Assembly (NCBI GenBank): GCA_035691285.1
Contig: DASSJI010000235.1
Location: 1 to 9,184 of the forward strand
Direction: 5' to 3'
DNA from: DATFEN01 sp035691285
GTDB lineage: Bacteria; Acidobacteriota; Vicinamibacteria; Fen-336
Length of the DNA stretch: 9,184 nucleotides
Under the pieces are notes generated by a model. The model did not search any database, was not told the DNA's origin, and saw only the letters and a list, made by a program, of their open reading frames with translations. The position numbers and the translations under genes are program-made. This document shows, in pieces, positions 6,456 to 9,184 of this stretch. How positions within the stretch are numbered: the first letter of the stretch is position 1; each line of letters opens with the position of its first letter.

Positions 6456-6542
6456 CGCGCCTCCGCGTGAACGAGAGCTACATCCGGGTCGGCAAAATTG
6501 CCGCGAACACTAACGCAACGGCTCGCCGCGCGTCAACCGCCC
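6456..6542 (-). promoter_or_regulatory. Candidate promoter region between ctaB and coxB
   Basis: This is the only sizeable non-coding gap (87 nt) and contains the most A/T-rich stretch seen. On the minus strand TTGACG (6536-6531) could be a -35 element, followed after 18 nt by TAGTGT (6512-6507), which keeps the T, A and final T of a -10 box. The spacing is at the upper limit and the -10 match is weak, so this is a candidate only. It would drive the structural genes separately from the haem A synthesis genes upstream. Confidence 0.35.
6490..6503. promoter_or_regulatory. Small palindrome upstream of coxB, possible operator
   Basis: The 14-bp sequence CGGCAAAATTGCCG has perfect 6-bp arms around two central bases. 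It stands out in the gap between ctaB and coxB, just downstream of the candidate -10 box and about 35 bp before the coxB start. Such a site could bind a dimeric regulator, but it matches no operator I can name. A terminator is unlikely because the stem is short and no T-run follows. Confidence 0.3.
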
Positions 6543-7427
6543 TCACGGCCGGTCGGCGATCAGGAGCGCCGAGACTCCCGTGAGGTACACGATCGACGCG
6601 AAGAAGAGCGCGCGCGCCGCCGCGAGGGTGCGCTGCACGGCGACGCGGCAGGCCGCCGCGACGAGCAGGACCCCGAGGGCGACGGCCCCGAACAGGTACA
6701 CCCGCCCCGCCAGCCCGGCGACCGCGGGCGTGACGCTCACGAGGAGCAGCGCGAGGCTGTTCGCGACCGCCTGCCGGCCCGTCAGGCGGCCCTCGGGATC
6801 GACGACGGGTAGCATCGGCAGACCGCCGCGGGCATAGTCCTCGCGGTAGATCCACGCGATGGCGAGGAAGTGCGGGATCTGCCACAGGAACAGGATCGCG
6901 AAGAGCACCAGGGCGCCGGGCTCGATCGCGCCCCGCGCCGCTGCCCAGCCGATCACGGGCGGCAGCGCGCCGGGGAAGGCGCCGACCACCGTGGAGAGCG
7001 ACGTGACGGTCTTGAGGGGCGTGTACCCGAAGAGGTAGGAGGTCCACGTCACCAGGGCCACCGCGGTGGCGAGCGGCCCCGAGCGCCACAGCAGGATGGC
7101 GAGCCCGCCGGCGGTCAGGAGCGCGCCGAAGAGGAGAGCGTCGAAGGGGCGGACGCGTCCTGCGGGGACCGGGCGCATGCGGGTGCGGTGCATGCGCGCG
7201 TCCGTCCGGCGCTCGAGGACCATGTTCAGGGCGCTGGCCCCGGCGGCCACGAGGCCCGTGCCCGCCGCCATCGCGAGGAGCGCGGCCGCGCGCACCTCGG
7301 GCGAGGCGGAGATGAAGCCCACGGTGGCGGTGAGCACGACCATCAGCGTGATCCGCGGCTTCGTGAGGTCGACGTAGTCGGCCAGCGCGATGCGGCGAGC
7401 GGCGAGAGCGGAGGCCGGGCTGGCCAT
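6543..7427 (-). CDS. ctaB: Protoheme IX farnesyltransferase (haem O synthase)
   Basis: This 294-aa UbiA-family membrane enzyme attaches a farnesyl group to haem B to make haem O, the first step toward the haem A of subunit I. The first prenyl-diphosphate/Mg site appears as N68 to P86 (NMVLERRTDARMHRTRMRP), with D76, R81, T82, R85 and P86. YTPLKTVTSLSTVVGAFPGA follows at 135-154, and the second motif is WIYREDYARGGLPMLP at 192-207. About nine hydrophobic helices and the standard length fit the family. The frame stays open far upstream inside ctaA, but homology begins near DYVDLTKPR (17-25). The ATG at 7427, 5 nt after the ctaA stop, is therefore chosen. No strong Shine-Dalgarno sequence is present, so coupling to ctaA is likely. 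Confidence 0.96.
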   Translation of the reverse strand: MASPASALAARRIALADYVDLTKPRITLMVVLTATVGFISASPEVRAAALLAMAAGTGLVAAGASALNMVLERRTDARMHRTRMRPVPAGRVRPFDALLFGALLTAGGLAILLWRSGPLATAVALVTWTSYLFGYTPLKTVTSLSTVVGAFPGALPPVIGWAAARGAIEPGALVLFAILFLWQIPHFLAIAWIYREDYARGGLPMLPVVDPEGRLTGRQAVANSLALLLVSVTPAVAGLAGRVYLFGAVALGVLLVAAACRVAVQRTLAAARALFFASIVYLTGVSALLIADRP

Positions 7428-7432
7428 TGGCG

Positions 7433-8365
7433 CTATGCGGCGACCCCCGCCATCGCCACCCGGGACGGCGATGGGGTCGCCGGCAGGGTGAGTCGACGCG
7501 CGCGGAGCACGGCGAGGAAGCAGGCGCCCAGGACTGCGGCGCCCGTGGCCACGTGCAGAGTGGTGGGGAGCACGGCCTTGGCCGAGAGCACGGTGAGCGC
7601 GCCGAGGGCGCTCTGGGCCACGGCGAGGAGGAGAGCGGCGGCGCCGGTCCGCGCCAGGGGACGCAGGCCGGAGCGCCGGGCGGCGACGAAGAGGCGCGCG
7701 ACGGCGGCCAGGACGACCAGGGCGAAGACCCGGTGCGCGAAGTGGATGGCGACCTGCGGGCTGTCGAAGGCAGGGATCAGCCGGCCCTGCGCCAGGGGGA
7801 AGTCGGCGATGGCGAGGCCCGCCTGGGTGTGGCGCACGAGCGCGCCGAGCCCGAGCTGGACGAAGACCAGCGCCGTCGCGACCCGCGCAGCGACGCTCAC
7901 GTTCGCGCGATCGGTCACGGTGGGAGCCGCGTCGAGCCACTCGCGGGAGCCCGCGTAGGCCAGCGCCAGCGTGAGGCAGAAGAAGGCCTGTGCGAGGCAG
8001 GCGTGCGCGACGGAGATCGGGGTCGGCAGCAGGAACAGGACCGTCAGGCCGCCAAGGAGGCCCTGGGCGATCACCGCGGCGAGGGCGGCCCAGGCCAGCC
8101 GCCGCACTCCGCTTCGTCGTTCCACGCGCCAGGTCCAGAGCGCGAGCACGAGGGTGAGGAAGCCGACGCTGGCGGCGACCATGCGGTGGCCATGCTCGTA
8201 GAAGATGCCGCCCACCATCGGCGGCATGAGCATTCCGTAGGACAGCGGCCAGTCGGGCACGGCCAGGCCCGACCCGGTGCTCGTCACGAGGCCGCCGGCG
8301 AAGATGAGGACGAGCGTGGCGCCGGCCGCGAGGACGGCGAAGCGGTGGCGCCACGCGTCGTACAT
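7433..8365 (-). CDS. ctaA: Haem A synthase (COX15/CtaA)
   Basis: The product is 310 aa with eight expected transmembrane helices in two related halves, and it oxidises the C8 methyl of haem O to give haem A. The four haem-ligand histidine regions are visible: EHGHR (E57, H58, H60), H121 in SVAHACLAQ, H208/H211 in IHFAHR, and H271 in TTLHVATGA. Duplicated loops SGLAVPDWPLSYG (32-44) and AGLAIADFPLAQGRLIP (182-198) show the internal repeat. The Cys pairs found in the extracytoplasmic loops of Bacillus-type CtaA are absent; C123, C130 and C282 lie in predicted helices. The longer open frame upstream overlaps the lipoprotein gene in another phase. The ATG at 8365, 17 nt after that gene's stop and just before MYDAWRHRFA, fits the family start, although no clear Shine-Dalgarno sequence precedes it. 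Confidence 0.95.
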   Translation of the reverse strand: MYDAWRHRFAVLAAGATLVLIFAGGLVTSTGSGLAVPDWPLSYGMLMPPMVGGIFYEHGHRMVAASVGFLTLVLALWTWRVERRSGVRRLAWAALAAVIAQGLLGGLTVLFLLPTPISVAHACLAQAFFCLTLALAYAGSREWLDAAPTVTDRANVSVAARVATALVFVQLGLGALVRHTQAGLAIADFPLAQGRLIPAFDSPQVAIHFAHRVFALVVLAAVARLFVAARRSGLRPLARTGAAALLLAVAQSALGALTVLSAKAVLPTTLHVATGAAVLGACFLAVLRARRLTLPATPSPSRVAMAGVAA

Positions 8366-8382
8366 CGCGAGAGTCGTGAGGC

Positions 8383-9165
8383 TCAGCCCTTCAGCGCGAG
8401 GTCGAGCTTGCCGGCCTCGCCGTCCTTCACGGTCACCTTGCCGGACACGGCCTTCTCCTTGCCCAGCTTGGCGTGGATGGCCTCGATCTCGTACTCGCCG
8501 GCGGGCAGGCCCTTGATCGTGAAGGTTCCGTCGTCGGCCGTCACGGCGAAGTACGGGTGGCTCAGCACGGAGATGTACGCGCGCATCCAGGGATGCACGT
8601 CGCAGCCCACCGGGATCAGCATCTCCGGCTTGTCGAAGCTCTTCTCGGACTCCATGCCCTGGCGCGGCTGGCCGACGTTGAACTCCGCGTTGTCCTTCGG
8701 GCGGGGGTGGATGTTGTGGAGGGTGTCGTCGCTGTTGCGGATCCTGATCTTCTGGCCCGCCACCATCGCCAGCATGTGGGGCGTGTAGTCGCAGCCCTTC
8801 TGGTCGAGCAACACGGGCTCGGCGGGAGCTGTGCCGGCGGCGGCGCCGCTCTTCACGTACACGAGCACGTCCGCGAGGCCGCCGTCCGTCACCTTGATCG
8901 TCTGCCGTTCCAGGCCGTCCTTGTGCATGGCGGCGCACTTCGGGTCGGCTGTCAGCTTCACCTTTTCCGCGGCCGGGGCGGTGCCTTCGAAGGTCACCTT
9001 GCCCGACAGCGTCGCCGATCCGGCCGACGCGGGTGCGGCCGCGGTGGAGGCCGGCGCTGCCGGAGCCTGCGTGGGGGGCGGGGCGGTCGGCTGGCTGCCG
9101 CCGCAGGCCACCGCGACCAGGGGCAGTGCGCCCGCAAGGAATCGAGCCATGGGCTTCATCGCCAT
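8383..9165 (-). CDS. Secreted lipoprotein with cupredoxin-like metal site and carboxypeptidase-regulatory-like domain
   Basis: This 260-aa protein starts with a signal sequence ending in VAVACGGS, a likely lipoprotein signal with C21 lipidated, then a Pro/Ala/Thr linker (about 25-50). The exported domain has beta-rich segments and a cupredoxin-like ligand set: H150 and H153 in DDTLHNIHP, then C188-x2-H191-x2-M194 in VGCDVHPWM. C77 and C125 could form a disulfide. The last part (DDGTFTIKGLPAGEYEIEAI, 211-230) is typical of carboxypeptidase-regulatory-like Ig folds. It resembles proteins annotated as plastocyanin or methylamine-utilisation-like. A role as copper chaperone or electron carrier for the oxidase is inferred from the motif and from its place upstream of ctaA; no experiment is known to me. 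The ATG at 9165 has AAGGAG 8 nt upstream, better placed than the in-frame ATGs at 9159 and 9150. Confidence 0.85.
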   Translation of the reverse strand: MAMKPMARFLAGALPLVAVACGGSQPTAPPPTQAPAAPASTAAAPASAGSATLSGKVTFEGTAPAAEKVKLTADPKCAAMHKDGLERQTIKVTDGGLADVLVYVKSGAAAGTAPAEPVLLDQKGCDYTPHMLAMVAGQKIRIRNSDDTLHNIHPRPKDNAEFNVGQPRQGMESEKSFDKPEMLIPVGCDVHPWMRAYISVLSHPYFAVTADDGTFTIKGLPAGEYEIEAIHAKLGKEKAVSGKVTVKDGEAGKLDLALKG

Positions 9166-9173
9166 CGAGTCTG

Positions 9174-9179
9174 CTCCTT
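9174..9179 (-). promoter_or_regulatory. Ribosome binding site of the lipoprotein gene
   Basis: AAGGAG on the minus strand lies 8 nt before the ATG at 9165. It favours this start over the in-frame ATGs six and fifteen bases further in. The promoter of the run, if it starts here, lies outside the window. Confidence 0.65.
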
Positions 9180-9184
9180 CTCTC

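Noticed and set aside
6490..6503. The palindrome as a transcription terminator after ctaB
   Set aside because: The stem is only 6 bp with a 2-nt loop and no following T-run, and it sits about 40 nt beyond the ctaB stop. An operator-like role is more likely, if it has any.
6478..7089. A 203-codon minus-strand frame overlapping the ctaB end and the coxB leader
   Set aside because: It is an out-of-phase reading of ctaB with Arg/Gly/Pro-rich sequence; ctaB motifs in the other phase are complete.

Overview
The window is one tight run of minus-strand genes for an aa3-type haem-copper cytochrome c oxidase and its assembly. Very high GC, almost exclusively G/C third codon positions, GTG starts and many 0-40 nt gaps or overlaps point to a high-GC Gram-negative-type aerobe. 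Gene order and protein style (cupredoxin-like lipoprotein - ctaA - ctaB - coxB - coxA - two coxIII - subunit IV - small CxxC protein - Sco - DUF420) recall Acidobacteriota, Methylomirabilota/Rokubacteria or Gemmatimonadota. That placement is an impression, not a test.

In transcription order (right to left): 9165-8383 is a secreted lipoprotein with a putative cupredoxin-type metal site. 8365-7433 is haem A synthase (ctaA) and 7427-6543 is haem O synthase (ctaB). The only sizeable gap, 6542-6456 (87 nt), holds a promoter-like pair and a small palindrome. The oxidase follows: subunit II with CuA (6455-5661), subunit I (5639-3846), two different subunit III paralogues (3842-3204 and 3191-2556) and a small subunit IV (2543-2241). 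Downstream are an 86-residue secreted or membrane CSMC protein (2244-1984), a Sco copper chaperone (2023-1412), a DUF420/CtaM-family membrane protein (1415-1002), and the N-terminal 326 residues of a membrane protein with a large extracytoplasmic domain (979-1, running off the window), probably a sensor kinase.

The genes form one pathway. CtaB and CtaA turn haem B into haem A; the structural genes encode the proton-pumping oxidase; Sco, the lipoprotein and perhaps the CSMC protein would handle copper or thiol chemistry for CuA/CuB; the DUF420 protein probably helps maturation. Subunit II has no fused cytochrome c domain, so an external electron donor is expected. No Cox11/CtaG, Surf1 or PCuAC gene is visible.

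The least described parts are the 86-aa CSMC protein, the operon-head lipoprotein, the acid-less first subunit III, and the sensor-like gene at the operon tail. No RNA genes, mobile elements, CRISPR arrays or convincing terminators were seen.
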